A DNA stretch of 27,500 nucleotides from Corallochytrium limacisporum. Lineage: Eukaryota > Opisthokonta. How positions within the stretch are numbered: the stretch's first letter is position 1; every line of letters begins with the position of its first letter. A program made the translations under genes and the position numbers. The stretch is from contig PDIP01000088.1 in assembly GCA_002811645.1 (NCBI GenBank), positions 69,005 to 96,504 on the forward strand, read 5' to 3'. The notes below the pieces were generated by a model that saw only the letters and a program-made list of their open reading frames with translations, made no database searches and had not been told where the DNA came from. Below, one piece after another: positions 1 to 11,600 of this stretch.

Positions 1-63
1 GGGAGGAGGGGGCTTGTGAAGTATATCTAGTCTCAGTTCCCATATCGTTGCCTTCTTGGTCAT
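1..63 (-). CDS. possible 5' end of a truncated minus-strand gene
   Basis: The minus strand has an ATG at 63-61 followed by 21 sense codons to the window edge, reading MTKKATIWELRLDILHKPPP and one more Pro. The open frame extends upstream of this ATG to a TAG at 184-186, so about 61 codons are open in all. It would be divergent from the aldehyde dehydrogenase, which fits the strict strand alternation seen across the window. The stretch is too short to identify and could be chance or an internal exon. Confidence 0.22.
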   Translation of the reverse strand, partial: MTKKATIWELRLDILHKPPPP

Positions 64-2867
64 TCCTGACCTGCAGGATCCGACCAGAACGCGGGACCGT
101 ACCCACAGAGTAAACTGAAAGGGCCAAAGACGAAGAAGGGACCACCAGGAAACGGCCAGGCACGCAGCGATCGCGTACCACTTCTAGACTGTTGTGCTCA
201 TCTTAAGAATCGTCCCTACCCGCTCCTTCATGCTCCACTAATTTTCATCCATACTTTTATTATAAAATTAACAGATGTTGCTACCAGTTTCTTGTCACTG
301 GTGTGTACTTTTTTGTCAGATGTTGTCTTCCTATTTTCGTCGTGGAGAAGTGGTGCGTGCCCGCTTCAGAAAGCACGACTTATTTTTGTCTGCCGTAATT
401 ACTACTTCTCCTCCCCATCACCCACCCACCCAAAAAACGCACGACATGAAGTACGTCTCCGAATGCTCACTGCGCTCCCATTGGCCGAATTGTGAGCCCC
501 GCTTTTCTTCGCTTGCGAGTGACAACAACAAAAAACGATGGCGCCCAGGTGCTGAGGACGATTGCTGGGAAGGGAGAACTGACAGGCATGTGCATCAGCA
601 AATGTCACACCATCGGTACAACCCCAATCTCCCAACCCCTCCCCCCCCAACTCCTCTTCCGTGGTCGCAGCTAAACATCTTTTATCGCACTTACACATCA
701 CGCTGACGGAAGAACATCAGCACTCTCTGATTGTGTGGGCCGGCGCTCGATAAGTAAATGTATATACTTTTTCTGTTCCGTTGCGGTCTGAGTTCCCGTA
801 GCAAAACGCAGTTAGCGGAGAAAGAAAAGGCGGTTCCACAAAATACTTAGCACGGGTACTGCGGACTGCAACAGTGGAGGAGGGGAGAGGGGTACACGCT
901 AAACAACCGTTGGAGTGCAGCTTTCAGTTCAGCAATTGCTAAGGCTGACCGGAATAGATCCATATATTATGTATATGGCCGTTCAATACCTATCTGCCCG
1001 CATCGGACGACTGCTACACTGATTCATGTTCGAGTTTTAACTCTTTTATCTCGAGCTTGCTGTTGCTACCTCAACATACAGTACATAGCACCCACGGCGT
1101 TGTCATAGAGAGAGAAAGGCAAAAACACGGGAACAAGCACTCGGGATCTTTTCTCAGAGTCAGGGAAGAGATCACAAAACTTCAATAATAAATCAATGGA
1201 AAAATTTTAAGGGGGAGGTGAAGCTCTGTTGATTTCTAACTATTGTAAAATAAGAAAGGACGGGGCCGCTGTGGCCAAGGGGACCGAGGCAGGTTAAATG
1301 TTGCACACTTTCAGTATTGGCATGAGAGGAGGTAACTGTAAGAGCTCCCCATTGTTCCACAAGCCTGTTCACTGTTTTCAATTGGTTAAGTTGCTGGCAG
1401 AACGTGGAGTGTCACCCCATCCCATTTCGGGCGTGTGTGAGATTCATCGCACGAGGTTACTATTGTTCAATTGTGTTGTGCAAAACCTCAAGGCCGTAAA
1501 TGTTTGGTATGCACTTGAACGAAACCTGCGGTTCCTCTGGCTGGCATTGACTCTTGTGCAATGGAGAAGGTTTGGCTGAGCGGAAACGTTTCTTTCAGTG
1601 TTCAACGTCACGTTCATTCACAGCTTGAGACATAAAGCCATCCCAGCCAAAACTACCTTGCTTTGCGATAGGGTAGGGGCAACTTTTACGTAGATTTCCA
1701 CGTGGGAAGGTAGTTTGCAGCCCTTGTGTGTCTTGCATTCCTCTAACCGCAACCTCCGATGATCACTTTCCGTTTCCCCATATACAGAGTACGCACCTGT
1801 TGTTCGTTCAGCGCATGACTTTGCTCGTCTCTACACGGTCCGTACGTTTGTGATGGTGCCCGCCAGCGTTCACCGGAGCGATGAAGAAAAACAACTACCA
1901 ATTGTTTACGGAACGTTCTAATTTTCAACTGAAACAACACTGCAGAGCCGGGTATCAAGGCCACATGTGCAAGCTCTTCCTCTCTCTATATTCGATAGCG
2001 AAGTTCTCTTCTCCTCCTCACCTGGTTCCCTCCCCGACGATCGCAACATCCCCATGTGCCGAAAGCACACCAATCATTCATGTGTGGTGGTAGCTCTCTA
2101 GTTGCCGTTGGGAGGACATGACAGACCCGGGAGGGATGAGATGGTTAAGGTTAGGCTTGGAGTTGGTATGATTCCGCTTTGTGTGGCTGCTGTTAATCCG
2201 GTCCCGTCCACCAATTCCACTAACCTATTCATGTTCCAGGGAGCATGCCCATGCTCCAAGAATGGCTCACAGCCCGACGAAATTTCACTTCAAGATACAA
2301 GAGGCACGGCATTTGGGTTGCTCGCGTACACAGTTTCAAGACAAGCCAGAAGAAATATGAACGGAGACCGCGGCCAAGGGTCTCCAGCACATTGCAAAAA
2401 CCGATGGAAAACGGGAGAAACAATGCGAGGACTGTGTACAGCACCGGCAGAGAACGGAGGAGCTTTAGGGGGTTGCTCATTCTTGACGTTCTCCGCTCCT
2501 GCTGAGGCGGTGTCTATGATACCGCTGAAGAAGGTATCATGGGCTCAGTACCTCAGTATAGAAGACACCGTACTTTTGCAATGAACTTTGCCCAAATACT
2601 GTTAAACAGTCTGCCTCTAAAGGTAACTTTTTTCTAACAGCTTTGGGCTCTTGGGCTCTTATGCATGGATGGGAGTGGGCGAGCAGTACTGCGGAAATGT
2701 AAATAGTGACGGCCAGGGTTCGGTGTTTGATACTTGCTGTAGGGAGACCCCCAAGGAACAGAAGTGTAAGCATGCAATATACCGCACACGCTCCGCAGAG
2801 CTGCATGGACAAAGTAAAGGCACATGAGCGTACCAGAGAGCGCCCAATGATTGAGCACAGAACAACA

Positions 2868-2951
2868 CTGGCCCCAACAATTGTGAGTCGGACCACCTAT
2901 ATTTTCAGCCATGCCTGGGGCACACCACACTAGTTTCTTTGTTGGGGCCAG
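2868..2951. repeat. 13-bp perfect inverted repeat, 58-bp spacer
   Basis: CTGGCCCCAACAA at 2868-2880 is matched exactly by its reverse complement TTGTTGGGGCCAG at 2939-2951. The arms do not extend beyond 13 bp and I see no flanking target-site duplication. It could be a stem-loop in a transcript or a relic of a small element; the function is unknown. Confidence 0.75.
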
Positions 2952-4337
2952 CAGATGCACAAATGAATTTGCTTGTGACATTTGCAATTACCATCGATGT
3001 CTTGTACTCGATCGGAGGGAGCGATAGGAGGTGAAGATGAGTGGGAGAAGACTGTAAAAGACCATGTCGTGACGACGATATCGGGCTGGGGACAGAAAAC
3101 CAGAAAGAGAAGATCGACGATGTTGATGACCAGCAAATGTGTGGGCAACCTTATGCGCACACTCCTGCCAATAGATATCCGCGAACTAGTCTGCTCTTTA
3201 CTGAAATAGGAGTGTACATCAGCTGTGTGCTAATAGGGCAACAATACAATCAGTGCCCTGAACGTGCACAGACCAGATCAATAAGTGTATGCGTGATGTC
3301 TGCCTCTGTCGGTACAATCACGGCAGTGGTATAATGCCTGGTAGTGGTGCAGCCACGGATGTGTAGAAGAAAAGCCTCGGTGGGGACGCTTGTGTGGCTT
3401 GGGCCCTCCAGGAATGTCGAATGATGGCACCTGGGGTGACGCTTGCCCAGTGATTGGCCAGAAACGACACCTCGGTTGGGGGCATAGTGGGGCTATGGGA
3501 AAATTGGAACAAATTGTTCGAAGGAGGAATTTTTTTTTCTCCTGGGGATGCCTCAACCGTTCAAAAAAAAAAGGGGGAGGAGGGGGGTGCGTCACCCACT
3601 TGATTTCGAAATTTCCCAAGCACACTACGCAGTGCAGTGATTGGGTCCCCGTCAGCTCCCTCGGGGTCCCTCTGCGGGAAAAGCGAGGCGCGCTCACCAA
3701 GAAAAAGACGAAGTTGGAGCTAGGAGTATGCTTCTCTTTTTCCGTGTCGGTCGATTCATACTTTCACTATGCATAGCAACGGGGCCCAATTTCTCCACCA
3801 CCACCCTGGGGGTCGGGGTACCCCAGTGAACCCACAATTTTGTCGGCCCCATCTCTTAGGGCTTCTAGTGTTTTTCATAGTGAAAGAATGGACAAAAAAC
3901 CCTTACACCTTTTCCAGGCTTCCTTCCAACCCCCAGTCATGGCGCATATGGCACAACGGTCAGGCCATAATAATCAAGAGAACGTAGTGGTTCACAAGTG
4001 TAGTATATTAAGTACTGGAAATGGAATGGATTGGAAAGGCTGATTGGCCTTACTGCCGAAGAGTACGCAACCGCAGTTTCGATAAGGCAATAGAGAATAT
4101 CAATTTGAATCAATACAAAAAATCGTCAAAATAAGGCTATATATACATACCAGATTTAGTATGATTTATTAAAGGAGTGGTACAGTGGGCAATACTGAGA
4201 CTACTTGAAGACCGTACCCCTCGATAGTAAATCAGTCCTCTTGATTTCAGAATTGTCTGGTTATAAATATATGACATGTTTTTGATTATTGACTTTGATT
4301 TCTAACCAGTCTGGCTCAAGAAAGTTTCTAACGAACG

Positions 4338-4590
4338 CCCCCCCCGGTCCTTTATTAGAGTCTCGTCTGTTTCAGAAACGGCCCCCCCCCCAAGTCAAGA
4401 GACCCGCGGCTTTCAAAATCCCCCCCCTCCTCCCCCTCCTCCTCCCCCCCCTCCTGCAACTCTCAGGGGAACTAGGCGAGCCGGCCTCCCCGCCGGGGGG
4501 AGCGGGAATCATCCAGCGGAAAGGAAGCCACACCAGCCACACTTTCAGTTTTATTTCGAGACAACCCCCCCCCCCGGGCGGGAGGGGGGG
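4338..4590. repeat. C-rich homopolymer block ending in a C-run/G-run palindrome
   Basis: The plus strand carries C runs at 4338-4345 and 4382-4391, then a C/CT block at about 4420-4455, all interrupted by short mixed sequence. The block ends at 4565-4590 with eleven Cs followed at once by GGG, C, GGG, A and a G7 run, which can fold back on itself. The sequence is low-complexity and non-coding. Confidence 0.8.
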
Positions 4591-6062
4591 TTAGCAGTCG
4601 TAGAGTAGCAATTGAGCTGGGACTGTGGGGGAAGTGGCAGAGCTGGGCCTCCGCCTTTTCATTATCTTTTTTCTTCAAACGGCCGCGTGTCTTTGGGTTC
4701 CTCCCCCCGTCGGAACCCATTGCGATCGTCGCCCGCTGTGTGACTCGACACCCAAGCGGCACGCAAGAGAAAGTGTGGAGAAGTGTGTACCGTACCGAAT
4801 CTACTGCAGAAAATAACTGGCGGTTGGTGCGGAACCAACAAAAATTGGTGCCGGCGTTAGGAGGTTTTCTCGTCTTGGGAAAAAGAAAATTTTCTTCCTC
4901 CTTTGGCAGTGCTCAGTCCCGAGTTCATAGTGAATGAACTAGATCTCTAGGACGCAGTTGTCGGGGGTGGTGCGAGTTTATGCACCTTATGCCTATGCTG
5001 GCTCCATGTCCACATGACATCCTCGTTGTTTTGCGGTATTAGGCAGCTACGTGACATTACGTTCGAACGTTCTGAACGGACATAATTACGGATGGGGTAC
5101 ACACACAGGTACACACACGCCTCAGCGGTGCCGAATGTTTTGGTTGGTGTCAGTGCTTTGTTGCGTCCTCTGTGTTCTAAACAATGAAGAGAGGCTGCTG
5201 ATGGTAACCGCTGAACGAAGATAACACATCACCTTTTACCGGGAGGTTTCTACACGCGAGTGTATTCGATTCACGGTGAGAGTTGGTGGTGGATGTTTGC
5301 GCGGGCTGGTAGTCCAGACCACCACAAAACAGCGGGCGCCGCTGACCTAAGCAATGAGATGAAACGGACTTCCTTAAGAGACTTCCTCGCACTTCGTGAC
5401 TGAATAAGATGAACAGATAAAGCCATCGTGCACCATGGAGAAGATATGAGTGTCCGAAGGCATACTCTGCAATTATACCATGGTGTCTGAAAGTGTTTGA
5501 TTTTCTTCTGGTTGAGGGTCCGGATGAGAATGGTAAAGCATATAGGATGCACACATGGTATTCTTGACAGGGGCCCACTACCGACGAGTGATGACGATGC
5601 CAAAACATGGGAACAAGGCGCGACTTCCAAAGCTTCCGCCGGTAGAGCTACTATCACCCTAATGATGCACGACGAGTCAACTTGGCTCCAGGCCACCCAA
5701 GAGATCCTTTCTTTTTCTCATGGCTACTCTTGTTGTTGTGGCGTTGTTTGTCATGTCGTGCACCCAACATTGAAAACGCCCGAGAATGATGTGTACGGGT
5801 TTGTAAAAAGAACCCGAACTTTAATGGGTGTGCTTACTGTGTGCATGATGAACGCGATTGTGATGATGATCACTTGAACTGTCCACAATTGTGTAGGTAC
5901 AGCGCGCGTACATCGCTGCCTCTGACCTTGTACTCGCAACGTGTCGGTGTAACACCCTGGCCGACCATACTCTCCCGGCGGGGGAAAGGTGGCGGTGTCG
6001 TGTACAGTGGCCCTTGCCGCGGGAAGGCAAGAGTGAGCAGTGGGCCCACTACTGAAACAAGG

Positions 6063-6465
6063 CGAGGGGCCGAACCCTTTTTTTTTTCTCGCCCTTTTTC
6101 CTTGGTGTATTTTTTACCGGCTCTGTTTTGTGTTTTAGCCCTTGAGGACTGCCTGACTGGTCACGGCTTTTCCTTTGGCTTTGCCCTCTCTCTCTCTCTT
6201 CCTCTCTCTCTCTCTCTCTTCCTCTCTTTCGCTCTCTTCTTCGCCGGGACTCGAACGCTCTCTCTCTCGTTCAGCCGTTTCGGTTTTTTTTTAAATTCTT
6301 CTCTTTTGAATATTTTTTCTTCCCTTTTTTCTCTCTCATTTCTTCTATTCACTCTGTCCCCCCCCTTCGACGCCAGCGGTGCCGACCGGGCCGGGCGGAA
6401 CGCGGGAGGTCCCCCAGGGACCCGCGGCCCCCGGTACAGGGGGGAGGGGGAAAAGGGGGGGAGAA
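6063..6465. repeat. pyrimidine tract and G/C-rich block upstream of the aldehyde dehydrogenase
   Basis: T-rich and CT-rich sequence on the plus strand, including an interrupted CT repeat at about 6186-6240, is followed by T runs, a C8 run at 6358-6365, and then a very G-rich end near 6440-6464. The coding strand of the downstream gene (start 6801) is therefore pyrimidine-rich 340-740 bp upstream. Similar tracts lie upstream of other genes here, so this is probably promoter or 5' leader sequence. The frame open through it is low-complexity and starts only at GTG. Confidence 0.7.
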
Positions 6466-6800
6466 CGCAGGGTTTGAGTTCTGGGACACTTGGATGTGTC
6501 GTGTACGTGTCGAACACAGGACCACAGTCATAGTCACATGCCTTCGAATAAGGTTAAGGTTCCAGTTGGTGCATAGAACCAGGGAGTGTGATGTGTATCT
6601 CTGAGAGACACATGTCTGGATGGAATGAATGGAAGTGTTTACGTTTTGTCCGGATGCCCGCGCCGTGGAAATCGACTGCCAAGGTACTTAAAAGTGATCA
6701 GAAGGCTCGGTATCCGAACGTTCCATGCAGTCCACTCCCGAATCACCTACTGCGGATACAAAAAGAACGTAGTTCACACGAAGCCACAAACACAGACATC

Positions 6801-8333
6801 ATGGTCGCCGGAAACCCCAACAAGCCGACCACCCAGATCTACGACCTGGAGTACACTCCACTGCACAAGATCGAAGGTATGGTAAAAAAGGTCCACACAT
6901 ACTACCGCACTGGTAAGTCCCACGATATTGAATGGAGGAAGGAACAGCTTTGCAATATTGTTCGTATGGTTAAGGAGAACCAACATAAGATCGTCGATGC
7001 CGTGCAGGCCGACATGTGGAACAAAGCGGAATACGAGATCCTCCTTGGCGAAACCTTGCAAGTCATTGCCAATGCAAGCTTTGCTCTGGACCACATTGAC
7101 GCCTGGGTGAAACCAGAGAAACGGGAAGGTGAAGTGGGCAACATCGGAGAAGGAGTATACATGCAGCCTCAACCGAAGGGAGTTTTTTGCGTCATTGGTG
7201 CATGGAATTACCCCCTGTCTTTGATCTTGAACCCGGCAATCGATGCCATCACGGCGGGCAACATGATCGTCTTCAAGCCGTCTGAGGTTTCTGCCCACGT
7301 CAGCGCTCTCTTCGAACGTCTCCTGCCCGAGTACCTCGACCCTTACGCCTTCGCCGTGGTGCAGGGCGCTGTGGAAGAAACCACTGAATTACTCAAGCAC
7401 CGTTTCGATCACATTGTCTACACAGGCAGTAGTGCCGTGGGCAAGATCATCTACGCAAAGGCAGCTCAGTTCCTGACTCCTGTTACCCTTGAACTCGGGG
7501 GCAAGAGCCCTGTGATCGTTGCTGAAGATGCTGACATTCCCACTGCGGCCAATCGCATTGCATGGGGAAAACTGGTGAACGGAGGACAGACCTGCATCGC
7601 TCCCGACTACGTGCTGTGCCCAAAGAGTATTCAGTCACAACTGGTCACCGAGCTCAAGCGCGCCGTCACCGACTTCTATGGGGAGAACCCTCTCGAAAGC
7701 CCTGATTATTGCCGTATCGTCAATGAACGCCAGTGGCGGCGCCTGGACAGTCTGCTAAGCCGATGCCCCAACGCTCCGGCCTTTGGAGGTGAACGGGACT
7801 TGAGCGCTAGGTACCTTGCACCTACTGTCTTCGCAGATGTGACCCGGGACCACCCTCTGATGGAGGATGAATTGTTTGGGCCCATCCTGCCTGTAGTTCC
7901 TGTAGCGGACATTGAAGAAGCTATGGACTTTGTCAATGCTGGCGAGAAGCCCCTGGCACTGTATGCCTTCAGCGAAAAGGACGAGACAATCTGGCACATT
8001 GCTAACAACACGACTTCTGGTGGATTCGTCGGTCACGGCACCTTGGTGCACGCAACGACCCCCTCCCTGCCCTTTGGCGGTATTGGAAACTCCGGAATTG
8101 GCAGCTATCACGGCAAGAACGGGTTTGACGAGTTCAGTCACCGGCGGGCAGTGCTTATTCGCAACCCAGGTCTGGAATTTGTGAACACTGGACTCATTTA
8201 TGCTCCGTATAACATGGAGAACGCAGACGTGCTGCCTCTGCTTTTCCGTGACCACGAGACTGGTACAATGAAGACCCTAGGTTCTATGGCCTACCATGGC
8301 GCCAGGGCAGCAGGAAAGTCTATGGGATTCTAA
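6801..8333 (+). CDS. aldehyde dehydrogenase, class 3 (ALDH3/fatty aldehyde dehydrogenase type)
   Basis: This encodes a 510-aa NAD(P)-dependent aldehyde dehydrogenase that should oxidise medium- or long-chain aliphatic aldehydes to acids. Visible motifs are the Asn of GAWNYPLSLILNPA, KPSE of the cofactor site, the GSSAVG turn from Gly209, the general base Glu231 in ELGGKSP, the nucleophile Cys265 in GGQTCIAPDY, and EELFGP-like DELFGPILP. Length and the PFGGIGNSG block fit the ALDH3 family, which in fungi includes hexadecenal dehydrogenase Hfd1. There is no hydrophobic C-terminal tail, so I see no tail anchor. I chose ATG 6801 (A at -3, G at +4) because the conserved part follows it. The frame stays open upstream to ATG 6591, which would add 70 non-conserved residues. 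No intron is needed. It converges with the ABC gene across 274 bp. Confidence 0.95.
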   Translation: MVAGNPNKPTTQIYDLEYTPLHKIEGMVKKVHTYYRTGKSHDIEWRKEQLCNIVRMVKENQHKIVDAVQADMWNKAEYEILLGETLQVIANASFALDHIDAWVKPEKREGEVGNIGEGVYMQPQPKGVFCVIGAWNYPLSLILNPAIDAITAGNMIVFKPSEVSAHVSALFERLLPEYLDPYAFAVVQGAVEETTELLKHRFDHIVYTGSSAVGKIIYAKAAQFLTPVTLELGGKSPVIVAEDADIPTAANRIAWGKLVNGGQTCIAPDYVLCPKSIQSQLVTELKRAVTDFYGENPLESPDYCRIVNERQWRRLDSLLSRCPNAPAFGGERDLSARYLAPTVFADVTRDHPLMEDELFGPILPVVPVADIEEAMDFVNAGEKPLALYAFSEKDETIWHIANNTTSGGFVGHGTLVHATTPSLPFGGIGNSGIGSYHGKNGFDEFSHRRAVLIRNPGLEFVNTGLIYAPYNMENADVLPLLFRDHETGTMKTLGSMAYHGARAAGKSMGF

Positions 8334-8607
8334 GTTTAAGGATGCAAGATTGGAGACGAATTTCTAGCCCAATTAGAGCTTCCATCATTGTTCACACAAC
8401 CCCGGTATCATATTCATCTAAGATTCACAACGTCACATAACAGAGGACGTTAAACTGACAAATACAATTTATCAATTCTAAATCATATTACTAAGTTCCC
8501 TAATGATGTTGCTCCTCATCATTGAGATAATCATGAAATGCACTTTATCACACCATGTACGCGAGTTGGGTTCTTCTGCAAGCGATTCTCTTTGGGCAAC
8601 GCGATCA

Positions 8608-11600
8608 TTATTTCTTGGTCTCCTTGCTCTTGCCGCCAGAGCCATTATCGTTTTCTTTAAGTTCTTCTTCCTGCTGCTGCACCGCCCACATCTGCGCATA
8701 GAGTCCCTTTCGCCCCAAGAGGTCGGTGTGCGTGCCGCTCTCGGCCACGACGCCCTTACTCAAAACCAGGATGCAATCCACGTCCTTGACCGTAGCCAAC
8801 CGATGCGCAACAATGATCGTTGTGCGATTTCTGCTGAGTTTCCGAATTGAAGACTGAATGGCTTGCTCTGTCTGGCTATCCAGGCTGCTAGTCGCCTCGT
8901 CCAGGAGCAGAATGTCAGGATCTTTGATGAAGGTGCGCGCTAGAGCGATGCGTTGCCGTTCTCCACCACTGAGCTTCAGTCCACGCTCTCCAACGATTGA
9001 ATCGTAGCCGCGCGGGAAGGTGAGGATGCGGTCATGCATCTCTGCCAGTGCGGCAGCATCCTCGACCTCTGCGTCAGTTGCACTGCGCCGGCCATAGCGA
9101 ATGTTCTCCCGCAGTGTGTCATTGAAGAGAACGGTGTCCTGGGGCACGTAGCCTACCGTACGCCGAACCGAAGTAAGGGTGTAATCACGGACATCAATGC
9201 CATTGATCTTCACCTCACCGCGAACAACGTCATAGAAACGGAAGACTAGACGCAGAATGGTTGTCTTGCCTTCACCGCTAGTGCCCACGATGGCAAAAGT
9301 CTTACCCGCTGCGATACGGAAGGAAATGCCGCGCAACACTTCGCTGCCGTCCGGGTAGCCGAAGCGGACATTGTCGAAGACGACCTCGCAGCCACGGGGC
9401 TGCAAGTGCCCTGGGGAATTACCGCGCATCCGGCTCAGTCCGCGAGAAACAGACCCGTGCATCGGCTGAGGATGCAAAACCATTGCGCCCGGTTGGTCAT
9501 CAATGTCACTCTGTAGGTCCAAAAGGTCAATCAGGGATTCCATATCTATAAAATCCTGTTGAATGGTGCGGTAGTAGGATCCGAACCAGTTGAGGGGTTG
9601 GTAGAGCTGCCCTAGGTATGCGACCAGCAACACAAAGTCACCGACCGTGTGCTCTCCCTGTGCAACATCATACAACATGACAAAGAGACTGACGCCCATG
9701 CCAAACGTGATTAGGAATCCTTGTCCGACATTGAGCAGCGCACCAGCCATCTGAGTGTGATAATAGAGGCGTTGGTAGTTTGCCATCGCCATGTTAACGC
9801 GCTCGACCTCATACTCCTCACCCTGGTACAGCTTGACCGTCTCGTGGTTCAGAAGACCGTCCAGGGTTACGGCAGCGGCATCCTGGTCTGCGACATTGCG
9901 TCTCCGGCGAATTGTGGTTCGCCATTCTACGATCTGCACAGTCCAGATAACATACGCAACCATGGTAACATAGATGATGCTCGAGTAGAGCGCGTCAAAC
10001 ATACTGGCGAAAAACACCACCGCAATCACCATGTCCAGCAAGGTGGGGATGATGTTGAAGAACGCGGCGTCCAGTAGAGAGGTCAAGGATTCAGTGCCCC
10101 GGTCAACTAGCTTCAGCAGCTCACCTGTGCGGCGGCTATTGTGCCACTGCACACTGAGCTCATGCAGGTGGCGTGTGACCGTCACCTGCAAGCGCCGCTC
10201 AGCGTTCAGTTCCACGGGACACCAGAGCAAGTTACGTGCATTCTCGACAATGCCAATGCCTCCGACTCCGCCACCGTGGGCAAAGCGCAGGAGCAAGTAA
10301 ATCAGAAGGAGCGTGGAGGGCAGATTCTGTTCCGTTTGGACGGGATCCTCACCAGCACTGCCTGGGGATGGCGACGCTGCTGTCCCTCCCATAGTTCTGT
10401 TGACAGTGTTGGCGACAGCTATGAGCAGCGCTGACGACGACGATCCACTTGACGCATTGCTGTCATCTATTGCACCCGCTGCTGCGGTCAACCAGTTTAC
10501 AATGTTACGGTACAGAAGAGGCACCATCACGTTCAATACCCGGCCGAGGATGATCATGCATACCGATCCAAAAATGCACAATTGCAATCGCACGCTATCC
10601 CTGGGAAATCCAAAGGGAAGGATTTCACTCCAGAAGAGCATGAAAGTCGATTCAGCGCTGCCGAGGAACTGGCTAACGTCCGAAACGATCGACCCACCAA
10701 CATCCCCGACATTCAAGCGCGAAGTGGACCGCAGTCGTCCGAGCGTGAGCTTGGCTGGGGCGGTTGTGACAGTTGCATCCGCCGTGTCCTGCTCAGGGGC
10801 ACTCACTGTTCGCTCTCTCTCTGTCTCTTGCCGCAACGTGGCATTGCGCTCGCCCATTGAACCGTAGTCCACGGAGACCCGGTGGTGGCCTCTTGTACCC
10901 GTACCTTCCATGTCGATAATATTGTCACTGATACCCACCGTCCGTTCCTTGTAGGATGCCAATAGGGCGTCCTCTTCGGTTGCTGACGCATTGCTCTGGC
11001 TTCGTGATAGGCCTCCTATGTCGCTATAATCGTCGTCATCGTTCACCCCCAGCAAGCCTTGGTATTCACAAAAGTGGCGGTGGCGACTGCCGCCCGACGA
11101 AGTCCCGCCTCTGTTCACGTTCGCTCCGTTGGCGTTGCCCATCCATGCGTAAAACCCTTGCACGCGCGCCAGGTGTACTGAAACCGAAACCAGCAGCGCT
11201 GCCATGGCCATGCAGCAGACCATCGCCAGGCCACTCAAGGCCAGCGCCAGTGCCTCGTTTCGGCCGGGCACGCGAATTTCGGGGGCGCCCGAACGCGGAA
11301 AGAGCTTCGACCAAATGCCATACGCCTGACAAGTTGCAGTCCCCAAAGTAAACGCCATGGAAACCACCCATAGAAAGTTCGGTTGCACAACCATATACTC
11401 TTCATACTCGTCCCGCTGATCGTCTTTGTTTTTCTTCTTGGGCTTAGCTGTGGCTTTCCCCTTGTTCTTGTTCTTCTTCTTGTCGTCTGCGCTGTAGGTC
11501 AGGCTCTGCATCGCCTTGCGGCGTTTGATGCGCGCTGCACGGTTGGCGCGTCCACTGACCCGGGGAGCGCACTCTACGGACAGTCCGACCGTCATTAAGA

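Larger units (their letters stand above)
187..6060. other. long region without a recognisable gene
   Basis: I read both strands and found no frame with recognisable protein similarity. The open frames here are short, several begin only at TTG or GTG, and their translations look compositionally random. No tRNA, rRNA, transposase or reverse transcriptase was recognised. AT-rich TATA-like stretches occur near 254-270 and 4134-4151. A perfect 12-bp palindrome, ACGTTCGAACGT, lies at 5059-5070. Small spliced genes or non-coding RNAs cannot be excluded by eye. Confidence 0.6.

Noticed and set aside
2102-2584. 160-codon plus-strand frame
   Set aside because: It starts at TTG, resembles no family, and overlaps equally long frames on the other strand.
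2868-2951. MITE interpretation of the 13-bp inverted repeat
   Set aside because: No target-site duplication flanks the arms and no second copy was seen in the window.
5177-5877. Overlapping 126-143-codon frames on both strands
   Set aside because: Several frames of similar length overlap, none has a recognisable domain, and at least the plus-strand one starts at TTG.
6243-6256. tRNA-like T-loop sequence GTTCGAGTCCC on the minus strand
   Set aside because: The flanking bases do not pair as a T-stem and no A box, anticodon arm or acceptor stem fits in the CT-repeat surroundings.
5841-6533. 230-codon plus-strand frame
   Set aside because: It starts at GTG and is mostly translated CT repeat and T-rich sequence.
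10313-10867. 184-codon plus-strand frame inside the ABC transporter gene
   Set aside because: Antisense shadow of a well-supported gene; the translation has no recognisable domain.
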